64,000 bases of DNA, taken from Bacilli bacterium. GTDB lineage: Bacteria; Bacillota_I; Bacilli_A; RF39; UBA660. The stretch lies in NCBI GenBank assembly GCA_017541325.1, contig JAFXZI010000010.1, positions 1-64,000 on the forward strand, read 5' to 3'. Positions 44,019-51,829 of the stretch are shown here, in pieces; position 1 is the stretch's first letter, and the number at the start of each line of letters is the position of its first letter. A model generated the notes under the pieces. The model had not been told where the DNA came from, ran no database searches, and saw nothing but the letters and a program-made list of their open reading frames with translations. Position numbers and translations under genes: made by a program.

Positions 44019-44021
44019 AAA

Positions 44022-44200
44022 ATTGTCTAAAGGAAAGGATGTTTTCTTTTAAAACCGACTAAGTTTACGATACGGGAGTTCGGATCATTAACTTGTGTTG
44101 AATGCCATTAATTTTGGAATCCTAATGGTTAAGTATGGACACCCACCTGCTTGTTTAGGGGCGGGTTTTATCGCTAAACATTCTTCTTCTAGACAATATT
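44022..44200 (+). ncRNA. ssrS: Probable 6S RNA (SsrS)
   Basis: About 180 nt, non-coding on both strands, with its own promoter. The two ends pair over a long closing stem: ATTGTCTA (44022) with TAGACAAT (44190), extended by GGATGTTT with AAACATTC. Then comes a large central bubble; its 5' side can form a CCGA..TCGG hairpin, and the 3' side holds G-G-A-C-A-C-C-C-A-C-C..G-G-G-C-G-G-G-T-T-T-T, similar to the 3' side of the 6S bubble. A terminal stem GCCATTA/TAATGGT completes the promoter-mimic fold. 6S RNA binds sigma-A RNA polymerase holoenzyme. This call rests on architecture, not on an alignment. Confidence 0.7.
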
Positions 44201-44208
44201 ATAAAAAG

Positions 44209-44235
44209 AGAAGAGCAAAAGCTCTTCTTTTATTT
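44209..44235. terminator. Bidirectional terminator between 6S RNA and lexA
   Basis: Eight-bp stem (44209-44216 with 44221-44228) with AAAA loop, T run to the right, A run to the left. Confidence 0.75.
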
Positions 44236-44237
44236 TG

Positions 44238-44855
44238 TTAAAATTTTCTATATAATCCAACTACTTTTCCAAGTATTGATACTTTGTCTAAAATAATAGG
44301 ACTCATTGTATCATTTTCTGGTTGTAATCTGAAATGACCGTTTTCTTTGTAATATGTTTTAACAGTTACCTCGTTATCACTTGTCATAGCAACTATTTTA
44401 TCTCCATTATTTGCAGTGTTTTGTCTTTCTACAATAATAATATCACCATCATATATTCCAACGTTAATCATAGATTCTCCGCTAACTAAAAGAGTAAATA
44501 TTTCTTTTTTTCCGTTAATCAGATTAGTTGGAAGAGAAAAATATTCATTTGGAGTTTCGATAGCTTCGATTGGACTTCCTGCAGTAACTTTTCCAAGTAG
44601 AGGAACATTAGTAATATCTTCATTTTTTTCTTCATATTCGTTTTCAACTAATAATTCTAACGTCCTATTTTTACTGTTGTTTTTTCTAATATAACCTTTT
44701 TCTTCAAGTTTATTTAAATGAAATTGAGTAGTTGCAGGTGATGATAAATCAAGACTTGAACCTATTTCTCTAACAGTAGGTGGATATCCATGAGTAGCCA
44801 TAAATTTTTTGATAACAATAAGTATATCATTTTGTCTTTTGGTTAGTTTTTCCAT
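44238..44855 (-). CDS. lexA: SOS repressor LexA
   Basis: 205 residues from the ATG at 44855, with GGAGGGTATT upstream; an earlier in-frame ATG at 44867 lies within the site. N-terminal winged helix with 'THGYPPTVREIG' and the recognition helix S-S-P-A-T-T-Q-F-H-L. Cleavage site A92-G93 and the Ser128 (S-G-E-S-M)-Lys166 (V-T-V-K-T) dyad are all present, so RecA-stimulated self-cleavage should occur. It represses DNA-damage genes. Two operator-like sites lie in its own promoter region (44885 and 44904). Length standard. Confidence 0.95.
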   Translation of the reverse strand: MEKLTKRQNDILIVIKKFMATHGYPPTVREIGSSLDLSSPATTQFHLNKLEEKGYIRKNNSKNRTLELLVENEYEEKNEDITNVPLLGKVTAGSPIEAIETPNEYFSLPTNLINGKKEIFTLLVSGESMINVGIYDGDIIIVERQNTANNGDKIVAMTSDNEVTVKTYYKENGHFRLQPENDTMSPIILDKVSILGKVVGLYRKF

Positions 44856-44876
44856 AATACCCTCCATTCCAAGTAT

Positions 44877-44905
44877 ATAATACTACAAACGTTTGTTTTT
44901 GTCAA
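44877..44905 (-). promoter_or_regulatory. lexA promoter
   Basis: On the minus strand TTGACA (44905-44900), 17-nt spacer, TATTAT (44882-44877): near-consensus sigma-A promoter. The first LexA site lies within the spacer. Confidence 0.8.
44885..44896. promoter_or_regulatory. LexA operator 1
   Basis: Palindrome ACAAACGTTTGT in the lexA promoter spacer; compare the Bacillus-type consensus CGAAC-N4-GTTCG. Occupancy would block the promoter, giving autorepression. Confidence 0.65.
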
Positions 44906-44915
44906 ACAACTGTTC
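44904..44915. promoter_or_regulatory. LexA operator 2 (candidate)
   Basis: AAAC-AACT-GTTC, one base off GAAC-N4-GTTC, upstream of the lexA -35 and 14 nt from the -35 of the divergent promoter, so it might influence both directions. Confidence 0.45.
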
Positions 44916-44928
44916 AATGTTTTTGTGC

Positions 44929-44957
44929 TTGACTTCTTTTTATTATTTTGATACTAT
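44929..44957 (+). promoter_or_regulatory. Promoter of the divergent 45005 gene
   Basis: TTGACT at 44929, 17-nt spacer, TACTAT at 44952. Confidence 0.65.
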
Positions 44958-45004
44958 AACTTCTTAACTAAATTTATACAGTTAAGAGTTTGGGGGAGAT
45001 TTCT

Positions 45005-45835
45005 ATGAGTATGGCAACTCTTGTTTATACGTTTGGAGATCCATTAAATGAAGAAAAATTAATAACTGGATCACTTAGACAAATTGATAATTGTACTCGA
45101 CTATATACTGATGAAGTCGAAATGAGAAATGGCTCTGAGTTCAAATATAGAATAGATAGTTATATTCAAAGAAATTCAGCATCTATTGAAAATTCACCAA
45201 ATACTGGACAATTTAAAATTTATTTCATCGAAGATAATGCAAAAAGAGATGAACTAAGAATAATTTATGATGACCCTAGACCTGTCATTACAAGATTAAA
45301 TAATATCTATGGAGATAACAGTGTAAGCGAAGTAGAAAGAGCTAGAAAATTATTATTTTCAAGCAAAAACAAATTATTCTTAAGACAAAACATGGGGGAA
45401 GATTGGTTTAGAGATACTACTGGTTGTTTAGTTAAATTAAAAACATTAGAAGTTAGAGAATTAATCGGTGCTGGATTTAAACCATTATGTAGAGATGGAG
45501 AATATTATTTAACTATCGAAGATATATTAGAATATAGTTTAGGAAGAGAAAAACTAGGATTCATGAGAGATTTAGTTGAAGATACGTTAGATATTTGGAA
45601 AGAAAAATTAGAAGAGTTAGATGAAGACATTTTATACTATTATTCTAGAAATTTAAGAATGAGCATTAATAGTTATCATAGCAATATGAATGCAAAAAGA
45701 CCAATAGTTAACTTCCGACCTGAAGTTGGTACTTTATCTGCTGTTCTATATACAGGAGGAGTATTAAGTCACAGAAGAAAAGGACTATTTATTTCACAAC
45801 CTAGTAATAAAGTTTTAAAAATGGATGCTGCATAA
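45005..45835 (+). CDS. Unknown cytoplasmic protein divergent from lexA
   Basis: 276 residues from ATG 45005 with GGGGGAG. No family recognised. Mixed alpha/beta protein without signal peptide, membrane helix or cysteine motifs; contains 'VYTFGDPLNEEKLITGSLRQ' and a helix-rich middle ('LVKLKTLEVRELIGAGF'). Ends in a basic stretch ('SHRRKG'). Shares a ~150-nt intergenic region with lexA that holds two operator-like sites, so SOS control is possible but not shown. Confidence 0.65.
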   Translation: MSMATLVYTFGDPLNEEKLITGSLRQIDNCTRLYTDEVEMRNGSEFKYRIDSYIQRNSASIENSPNTGQFKIYFIEDNAKRDELRIIYDDPRPVITRLNNIYGDNSVSEVERARKLLFSSKNKLFLRQNMGEDWFRDTTGCLVKLKTLEVRELIGAGFKPLCRDGEYYLTIEDILEYSLGREKLGFMRDLVEDTLDIWKEKLEELDEDILYYYSRNLRMSINSYHSNMNAKRPIVNFRPEVGTLSAVLYTGGVLSHRRKGLFISQPSNKVLKMDAA

Positions 45836-45883
45836 TAGTATTCATTTTTTTTTTGTGTTATACTCTTTATAGTAGGTGAGAAA

Positions 45884-46921
45884 GTGAATAATGAAAATAA
45901 TAATATAAATGGTTTTGAAGATAATATATCTTTGGGAAACTATGAAGAGAAACAACAAAAACCAGTAGATGTAAGAAAAAAAATAATACCTATTTTAATA
46001 GTAGTTTTAATTTTGTTTGTACTTGCAATAGTTTTTGCTTTTTACTATTTTGGAAAAGATAATAGAAAGAAACTAATATGTGTTGGCACTCAGAGTGGTA
46101 GTGATATGGAAATAACTTTCTTTTTTGACGAGTCCGACAAAATAGAAGAAACAGAAATTGTAATGTCAGTAGATTATAGTTCTGACTCTGAAAAAGAAAA
46201 GTATGAAAAACTAAAAGAAAAAGGAATGGGTATTTGTGATGTATATAAAAAGCAAATAGAAGATGTTACTTGCACCGAAAAAAGTTCTGGAAATTCTGTT
46301 GTAGTAAAAATGTTAGTAAAGGGTAGCATTACTATTAGAGAAGATTTGAAAGATAAAAAAATAGACGAATTAAAAGAAACAGTTGAAAAAGAATTAAATC
46401 TTGAATGTGCTATTAATAGGAAACCAAAAATAAGCAAAAAATCAAGTAAAAATGATATAAAAGATGGAGAATTAGCAAAAAAAGACTCGTTATTAGATAG
46501 TATAGATAGTATCATTATGGCGACCACTACTGGAGTAAATGATAATGAATTTGGTCCATTATCAAATAGTGAAAATTTGTACTATATAAGAGTTGATGGA
46601 AATAAAGCTTGTGTAGAATTAGAAAAAGGAATAACTGATCCTTTTGGAAATTTTGAAGAAGCTTATGTTGTAGTTCATTATGATCCTAATAAATATAGTT
46701 TTGATTACTATTTTACTTTCTATGATGATGCAGGATATGGAATGCCACTGACTAAAAGTGATAACATATCAAAAGATAAAATAGTAGAGAACCATGGTTT
46801 GAATAGTAGTAATGTTTTTCAAACAAGAGTTAATGGAAAAGAAATAGTTTCATCTGATGGTAAGACTCTTAATGTAGTTGTAATATCATCAGACAATAAC
46901 TGTTCAGTAATTAATAAATAA
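45884..46921 (+). CDS. Single-pass membrane protein with large outer domain
   Basis: 345 residues from GTG 45884 (GTAGGTGAG upstream). Asn-rich cytoplasmic N-terminus (~32 residues), one membrane helix (~34-55), then an extracellular region of two parts: ~60-180 with three Cys and a second ~210-345 with two. Topology N-in without signal peptide. The next gene has the same layout, so they may be paralogous or partners. No family recognised. Confidence 0.65.
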   Translation: MNNENNNINGFEDNISLGNYEEKQQKPVDVRKKIIPILIVVLILFVLAIVFAFYYFGKDNRKKLICVGTQSGSDMEITFFFDESDKIEETEIVMSVDYSSDSEKEKYEKLKEKGMGICDVYKKQIEDVTCTEKSSGNSVVVKMLVKGSITIREDLKDKKIDELKETVEKELNLECAINRKPKISKKSSKNDIKDGELAKKDSLLDSIDSIIMATTTGVNDNEFGPLSNSENLYYIRVDGNKACVELEKGITDPFGNFEEAYVVVHYDPNKYSFDYYFTFYDDAGYGMPLTKSDNISKDKIVENHGLNSSNVFQTRVNGKEIVSSDGKTLNVVVISSDNNCSVINK

Positions 46922-46941
46922 AAGGAAAGGAGAAAATAAAA

Positions 46942-47673
46942 ATGGACGAGAATAATCAAATTAATACTGAAGTGAATCAAGTACAAACAGAGGAGGTACA
47001 ACCAGAACCAGTTAAAACTGAAGAACCAGTAGCTGTTCCAAGTGTGGAACCACCTAAGAAAAATACACCAGTTGTAATTATTATCTTAATTATTGTACTA
47101 TGTGCATTAGTTGGAGTAGGTATATGGTATTTTGGAGGAAAGAAAGCAAGTGAAAAGAAGAAGGATGAACCAACAAAGCAAGAACCAACAACACCAAGTA
47201 ATCCAACAGAACCAACTGAGCCAACTGATCCAACTGATCCAACAGATCCAACTGAACCAAGCAATCCAACAAACCCAACAAATCCAACTAAACCAACTGG
47301 AACTGATAAAACTTTATCTTGTTCTATAACTGAAACTGAAGATAATGCAAGTTATATAATGTCATTTAATTTTTATTATAAAAATGGAACATTAACTAGT
47401 GGTGATTCAACATATCTATTTGATTTTTCAGGATATAGTCAACAAGAATTAGCAGCAGTAAAACAATTAAAGATGTGTGATACTGTTACAAATCAAGATC
47501 CAAGTGTTTCTAAAATATTCACTGATTGTAAAGAAAGTTGGTCAAATGATGGAAAACTTACTTTGAAGTTTAATGTATCATTAAGTGGACTTAATACAGA
47601 ATATGACAAGATAGATATTGATTCACTTAATAAAGCATTCACTGATGAAGGAATGACTTGTACAATTAAATAA
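46942..47673 (+). CDS. Single-pass membrane protein with Pro-Thr stalk
   Basis: 243 residues. Acidic N-terminus with E-P/V-K repeats, a membrane helix (~residues 43-65), then a stalk of 11 P-T/S-x triplets (residues ~85-119) and a C-terminal domain of ~120 residues with four Cys. Layout (N-in helix, stretched Pro-rich stalk through the wall, folded outer domain) suggests surface display. GGAAAGGAG site upstream. Paired with the preceding gene; terminator after. Confidence 0.7.
   Translation: MDENNQINTEVNQVQTEEVQPEPVKTEEPVAVPSVEPPKKNTPVVIIILIIVLCALVGVGIWYFGGKKASEKKKDEPTKQEPTTPSNPTEPTEPTDPTDPTDPTEPSNPTNPTNPTKPTGTDKTLSCSITETEDNASYIMSFNFYYKNGTLTSGDSTYLFDFSGYSQQELAAVKQLKMCDTVTNQDPSVSKIFTDCKESWSNDGKLTLKFNVSLSGLNTEYDKIDIDSLNKAFTDEGMTCTIK
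47194..47298 (+). repeat. Nine-nt tandem repeat coding the P-T-x stalk
   Basis: About 11.7 copies of CCAACTGAT-like units encoding P-T/S-D/E/N/K. Slippage could change its copy number between strains. Frames on both strands stay open here because of the repeat and are not genes. Confidence 0.85.
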
Positions 47674-47697
47674 AGTACGTACTAACGTACTTTTTTT
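47672..47697 (+). terminator. Rho-independent terminator
   Basis: Nine-bp perfect stem (47672-47680 with 47685-47693), 4-nt loop, seven T. Confidence 0.85.
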
Positions 47698-47736
47698 ATT
47701 TGTTATATTTTTGTTATAATTGAGTAGAGGGATAAT

Positions 47737-48678
47737 ATGAAAGACTTTAATGAAGAATTAGAAAAAATAATTGATGCGCTTCTTGATATTAAAGGTAAGA
47801 AAGAATTATCTGATTATCTAAAGTTTTTAAAATATCAAAAGAATTATTCTGATTATACTATTATTAATTATGGCGATGATATAAAAGAGTATTTATTATT
47901 TTTAAATGAAAAAAATATAGATCTTTATAAAATTACATATGATGAAATAAGATCTTATCAAATTAGTTTAAATGATAAAAATGATATTAATTCTACTATA
48001 TCTAGAAAGATTAGTGCTTTAAGAGGTTTTTATAAATATTTAGAAAATAATAATAAGATAGAAAATAATCCATTTTCTCTAATAAACTTACCTAAAAAAG
48101 ATAAAAAACTACCTAGATTTTTCTATTATAATGAATTAGAAGAATTATTTAATACTCCTAAGTTAAATACTCCAACCGGACAAAGAGATAGATTAATACT
48201 TGAAATGTTATATGCAACTGGAGTTCGTGTAAGTGAACTTGTTAATATAAAAGTATCAGATATTGGAGATCATACTATTAAAATACTAGGAAAAGGTAAT
48301 AAAGAAAGAATAGTAAGATATGGAGATTATTGTGAAGAAATATTAAATATGTATTTAGGAGATGGACATTATAAATTAAATTCTACTTCCCCATATTTGT
48401 TTTTAAATAATAGAGGGGGAAAATTAACAGATAGAGGGGTTAGATTTATTCTTGATAAGATAATTGAAAAAACTACAATAGAAAAGAAAATATCTCCTCA
48501 TATGTTAAGACATAGTTTTGCAACGCATTTATTAAATGAAGGTTGTGACATTTTAACAGTACAAGAACTCCTTGGACACGAGAGTTTGAGTGCTACTGCA
48601 ATATATACTCATGTTACTAATGATAGATTAAAAGAAGTCTATTATAAGACTCATCCAAGGGCAAAAAAAAATAAGTAA
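47737..48678 (+). CDS. xerD: Tyrosine recombinase XerC/XerD
   Basis: 313 residues. Site-specific recombinase that resolves chromosome dimers at dif. An N-terminal SAM-like domain is followed by the catalytic domain with the R-K-H-R-H-Y set: Arg in T-G-V-R-V-S-E, Lys in G-K-G-N-K-E-R, H-x-x-R in P-H-M-L-R-H-S-F, His in L-G-H-E-S and Tyr in I-Y-T-H-V. It resembles XerD more than XerC, though this is uncertain. AGAGGGATAAT upstream. No mobile-element genes lie beside it, which supports a housekeeping role over an integrase. Confidence 0.9.
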   Translation: MKDFNEELEKIIDALLDIKGKKELSDYLKFLKYQKNYSDYTIINYGDDIKEYLLFLNEKNIDLYKITYDEIRSYQISLNDKNDINSTISRKISALRGFYKYLENNNKIENNPFSLINLPKKDKKLPRFFYYNELEELFNTPKLNTPTGQRDRLILEMLYATGVRVSELVNIKVSDIGDHTIKILGKGNKERIVRYGDYCEEILNMYLGDGHYKLNSTSPYLFLNNRGGKLTDRGVRFILDKIIEKTTIEKKISPHMLRHSFATHLLNEGCDILTVQELLGHESLSATAIYTHVTNDRLKEVYYKTHPRAKKNK

Positions 48679-48697
48679 TAATTACTTATTTTTTATT
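48667..48697. terminator. Bidirectional terminator between xerD and a minus-strand gene
   Basis: Twelve-bp stem (48667-48678 with 48682-48693), 3-nt loop, A and T runs on either side. Confidence 0.75.
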
Positions 48698-49230
48698 TTA
48701 TAATATCCTGTTGTAATTAATCCACAACCTGCCATTAATACTAGAATCATTACAAAGTAATACATTATATTAATTAATTCGTTTGAAAATAATATAAGTA
48801 ATAATCCAAGTACTAAAGTAGATACAGGAACATAACTACCAAATAAAAGTATTTTTATAATTGAATTAAATACTATAAATCCACCAGCAATAACTAATAT
48901 TAAGCTTAATGTTTCTATAGGATTTAGAATAATATATAATGCTATTACAAATGCAAGTATTGCTTGAATTATAAAACTGCTTGCTTGTTTAGGAAACTCT
49001 TTTAATAATGATAAACTAATTGTTAATAAATTAATACCATAACTAATAATTAATAGAGGGAAAATAATAATTCCCATCTTTAATAATAGTTTAGATCCAA
49101 AGAATAATCCTGAAATAGCTATTACTATTAATAATACTCCTAGAATTAGTTCATATACTAATTCTTTTTTATATTGTTTTTTATATTCTTTTTGAAATTT
49201 ATCTCCTTCAATGATAATATTTTTACTCAT
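48682..49230 (-). CDS. DUF308 (HdeD-like) membrane protein
   Basis: 182 residues. After a charged N-terminus of ~25 residues, six membrane helices arranged as two tandem three-helix units, with G-V-L-L-I-V-I-A-I-S-G and I-L-N-P-I-E-T-L-S-L-I-L as in DUF308/HdeD proteins. Function in Gram-positives is unknown. GAGGTGAAT on the gene strand before the ATG. Confidence 0.75.
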   Translation of the reverse strand: MSKNIIIEGDKFQKEYKKQYKKELVYELILGVLLIVIAISGLFFGSKLLLKMGIIIFPLLIISYGINLLTISLSLLKEFPKQASSFIIQAILAFVIALYIILNPIETLSLILVIAGGFIVFNSIIKILLFGSYVPVSTLVLGLLLILFSNELINIMYYFVMILVLMAGCGLITTGYYKIKNK

Positions 49231-49265
49231 AATTCACCTCTTAGTGATTATTATACTTCATTTTT

Positions 49266-50885
49266 TTATTCTTTGAAATTATCTATTAATGAAGTATCTA
49301 CTTTTTTATCTGGATTAGCATCTAAATAAGTTTGATTATAATTTTTAATCATTCTAACTGCTTCTTTTCCAGTATATATAACTTCTCTTCCGGTAGGTTC
49401 TATTACTCTTAAGAAAAGTTTTCCTCTATGGTCAACATCTTCTTGAATTTCAATACCAGTAGTTAATTTAATAAATTGGTCTCTGTCATAGTTTGGATTT
49501 GAATAGTTTCCAATAAATTCATCGCCGAAGCTTGTTCTTGGTGGAATCTCTTCATATGTTGGAATAAATGTATTGTCTTTTTCGGTATAATTTTCTATAA
49601 ATTTCTCCGGTTCAAATGTTTTTGGTGGTTCAACAGGTGCATCTTCTGGAACTGGTGGAATCGGAGGAAGTTCTATTTCTTCAGGAACTGCAACAGGAGG
49701 TGGTTCTGATACGTTCATTGGGACTGTTAAGTCTGACATATCATTTACTTCTTCATTATTGCTTGAAACATCTGGAGTAGATAAAGTGTCATTTTTATAT
49801 TGATTTAAGAAGTTTTTTATCATTTCTTCATTTTCATTCTTAGGTGGTTCTTCTTGGATTATCATTCCAGATGGAGTAGTTAAATTATTAAAATCATCTA
49901 AGTTGTTTTCATATCCACTAGTTGGAGGTGGTAAATCTGGTTGCTTTTCAATAGGAGTTGGATCCATAACTTGAAATGGAGTTGGTTTAATCTCAATAGT
50001 GTTTTCAGTTATAGGAGCACTTAAATCTATTTGCAATCCACTATTAGTAGGTATTTTTAAATAACTTTCATCTGGCCAATTAGAAGTATCAGCTTTTTTA
50101 CCAGGACGACTTGATTCATATAATTGATTATAACTTTTTAATTTTTCTATAGCTTCTGAACCAATTAATTCAGTTTTTTGTCCCATACTGTCAGTAATAC
50201 TTAAAGTAACTTTTCCATTTTTAAATCCTTCATGAATCTCTATATCCATAGTTTCATTTATGAATTTATCTCTATCTTCATTTAAGTATGCACCATTATC
50301 AGAATTATCCATTTGGCCATTAGCAAAACTTATTTCATCACAAATTTTATATAGTTCAGGAAGTTTATCTCTTAAAAATGAATTAATTAAATCATCTGTA
50401 TAGATAGAATAGAATGTACCAATTACATCGTTTAGTATTTGATCTACTTCATATTCATGTCCAACATAATTTGAATTTGTTTGACTAATTAAATAGATGA
50501 TAGTTCCCTTTATTTTTTGAATTAGTTCTACATATTCAGGAATTTTATTAGCTTCGTTAACTGCTTTAGATAAATTTGTAGTTACTTCATTCATATCTTT
50601 AGCAGTATCACTCATGCTTAAATTATTATCGATTCTATGAATTCCGGCATTATCAAAAGATGTCTTCAAAATATTTGAATACATTGGGAATGAATTATCT
50701 ATAACTTGTTTGATTAACTTTTTGTCGATTGTAATATTATACTCAATTAATAATTCTTCAAGTTTTTCAGTAGCATCAACAATAGCACGATCTTTTATAT
50801 CAGAATTACGAGTAATATTATCAACAAAGTCATTTAGATATAATATTAGTAATTCATTATATCTATCAACGCCCTCTTTATTCAT
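49266..50885 (-). CDS. Unknown protein with duplicated domain and Pro-rich linker
   Basis: 539 residues, no family recognised. Residues ~1-195 are helical; then a ~65-residue unit (D-R-D-K-F-I-N..I-E-I-H-E-G..G-K-V-T-L-S-I-T-D..A-I-E-K-L-K-S-Y-N-Q..A-D-T-S) recurs at the very C-terminus (D-R-D-Q-F-I-K..I-E-I-Q-E-D..G-K-L-F-L-R-V-I-E..A-V-R-M-I-K-N-Y-N-Q..V-D-T-S). Between them lies ~220 residues of Pro/Glu/Asn-rich, probably disordered sequence. No signal or membrane helix. GGTGATACT site. Divergent from the 51009 gene. Confidence 0.7.
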   Translation of the reverse strand: MNKEGVDRYNELLILYLNDFVDNITRNSDIKDRAIVDATEKLEELLIEYNITIDKKLIKQVIDNSFPMYSNILKTSFDNAGIHRIDNNLSMSDTAKDMNEVTTNLSKAVNEANKIPEYVELIQKIKGTIIYLISQTNSNYVGHEYEVDQILNDVIGTFYSIYTDDLINSFLRDKLPELYKICDEISFANGQMDNSDNGAYLNEDRDKFINETMDIEIHEGFKNGKVTLSITDSMGQKTELIGSEAIEKLKSYNQLYESSRPGKKADTSNWPDESYLKIPTNSGLQIDLSAPITENTIEIKPTPFQVMDPTPIEKQPDLPPPTSGYENNLDDFNNLTTPSGMIIQEEPPKNENEEMIKNFLNQYKNDTLSTPDVSSNNEEVNDMSDLTVPMNVSEPPPVAVPEEIELPPIPPVPEDAPVEPPKTFEPEKFIENYTEKDNTFIPTYEEIPPRTSFGDEFIGNYSNPNYDRDQFIKLTTGIEIQEDVDHRGKLFLRVIEPTGREVIYTGKEAVRMIKNYNQTYLDANPDKKVDTSLIDNFKE

Positions 50886-51008
50886 AGTATCACCATATTA
50901 TAATTATAATATATATTTTGAAATAAATTAAGTACTATCTTTAAAAATTAAAAAAAGTATACAAATTTAATTAGTTTTATATTATAATCTAATTAGAGAG
51001 GTGAAAGA

Positions 51009-51515
51009 ATGGAAAAGGTAAAAGAAGTAATTTCTAAAAACGGACTTTACGTTAAACTTTGTGCATTAGCAGTAGCTATAATCGGATTCTTTATGGACTT
51101 TTTAAAAGGAACTGCAGAAGTATGGGGAATTAAAGATTCTAAAAAAGTTTCTTATTTCGATTATAAGGATTTAGTTGGAAAGGATAATAAAGGATTAGCA
51201 GTTTTTGTATTAATTCTTATTATAGTAACTATTGTTTGGTTACTTGCAGAAAAATACGCAAAAGAATTATATGAAAAAGTACCAGCAGGTATTGCTAAAT
51301 ACGTTGGAATGGTATTAACTGGTCTTGCTTTATTATTAACATTAATTGATACATTTACTGCTAAATCAAGAATATTAGATGAAGCTGGAAGTTTTGCTAA
51401 ATCAATTAAAATATCAGTTACTCCACAAATTGGATTCTTCTTTATTGCAATTGGTTTAATAGTTGCTATCGCTGTAATGGTATACGAAGAATTCTTTATG
51501 AAAAAAGCAAAATAA
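51009..51515 (+). CDS. Four-helix membrane protein
   Basis: 168 residues, helices at ~15-33, 65-82, 95-115 and 138-160, with a polar loop between the first two. Ends with K-K-A-K. No family recognised. AGAGAGGTG upstream; terminator after. Confidence 0.65.
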   Translation: MEKVKEVISKNGLYVKLCALAVAIIGFFMDFLKGTAEVWGIKDSKKVSYFDYKDLVGKDNKGLAVFVLILIIVTIVWLLAEKYAKELYEKVPAGIAKYVGMVLTGLALLLTLIDTFTAKSRILDEAGSFAKSIKISVTPQIGFFFIAIGLIVAIAVMVYEEFFMKKAK

Positions 51516-51522
51516 TAATTAG

Positions 51523-51543
51523 AAAGGCGTTAAGCCTTTTTTC
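51523..51543 (+). terminator. Rho-independent terminator
   Basis: GC-richer 6-bp stem AAAGGC/GCCTTT (51523-51528 with 51534-51539), 5-nt loop, T run. Confidence 0.75.
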
Positions 51544-51562
51544 TTTTTATCTAATTATTATC

Positions 51563-51591
51563 TTGAATTAAAAAAAACTGTGTGATATATT
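51563..51591 (+). promoter_or_regulatory. Promoter of the ileS T-box transcript
   Basis: TTGAAT at 51563, 17-nt spacer, TGA-TATATT extended -10 ending at 51591; start near 51598. Confidence 0.7.
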
Positions 51592-51597
51592 ATTTTC

Positions 51598-51809
51598 ATT
51601 AAAGCAAGTGCGAAAGACGGAGAATATTAAAGTTTTTAGAGAGTCTACATAGTGGTGAAAGTAGATAAATGGAGATATTCTTAGATCACTTTCAAGTGCA
51701 TTTTATGGATAAGATAAAATCGGTTACGCGTTATAGTATTGAGATAATTTTTATTATGAATTAAGGTGGTACCACGAGACATTCGTCCTTATTGGTATCA
51801 CTTTTTTTA
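51598..51809 (+). promoter_or_regulatory. T-box riboswitch, isoleucine (ATC specifier)
   Basis: Leader of ~210 nt between promoter and ileS. Stem I has the AGAGAG bulge region and GTGGTGAAAGTA near 51650. The specifier loop, bounded by GAAAG/CTTTC and GAATAT/ATATTC pairings, holds ATC at 51685-51687. The T-box AAGGTGGTACCACG at 51763 can pair with uncharged tRNA (TGG-T-ACC, discriminator A, as tRNA-Ile). Alternatively it pairs with GGTATCACT (51794) in a terminator ending in seven T. Uncharged tRNA-Ile should therefore turn on ileS. Confidence 0.92.
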
Positions 51810-51829
51810 TTGAGGGAAGAAGGGATATT

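Noticed and set aside
44070-44100. T-loop-like GTTCGGATC, considered as part of a tRNA or tmRNA
   Set aside because: No acceptor stem, anticodon arm or CCA context; the surrounding pairing fits a 6S-type fold much better.
47090-47329. Frames on both strands over the P-T-x repeat (e.g. L-D-Q-L-D-rich products)
   Set aside because: They stay open only because the 9-nt repeat lacks stops in any frame; no start signals.
47737-48678. Integrase of a mobile element
   Set aside because: No attachment-site repeats, relaxase, phage or transfer genes beside it; motifs and size fit housekeeping Xer.
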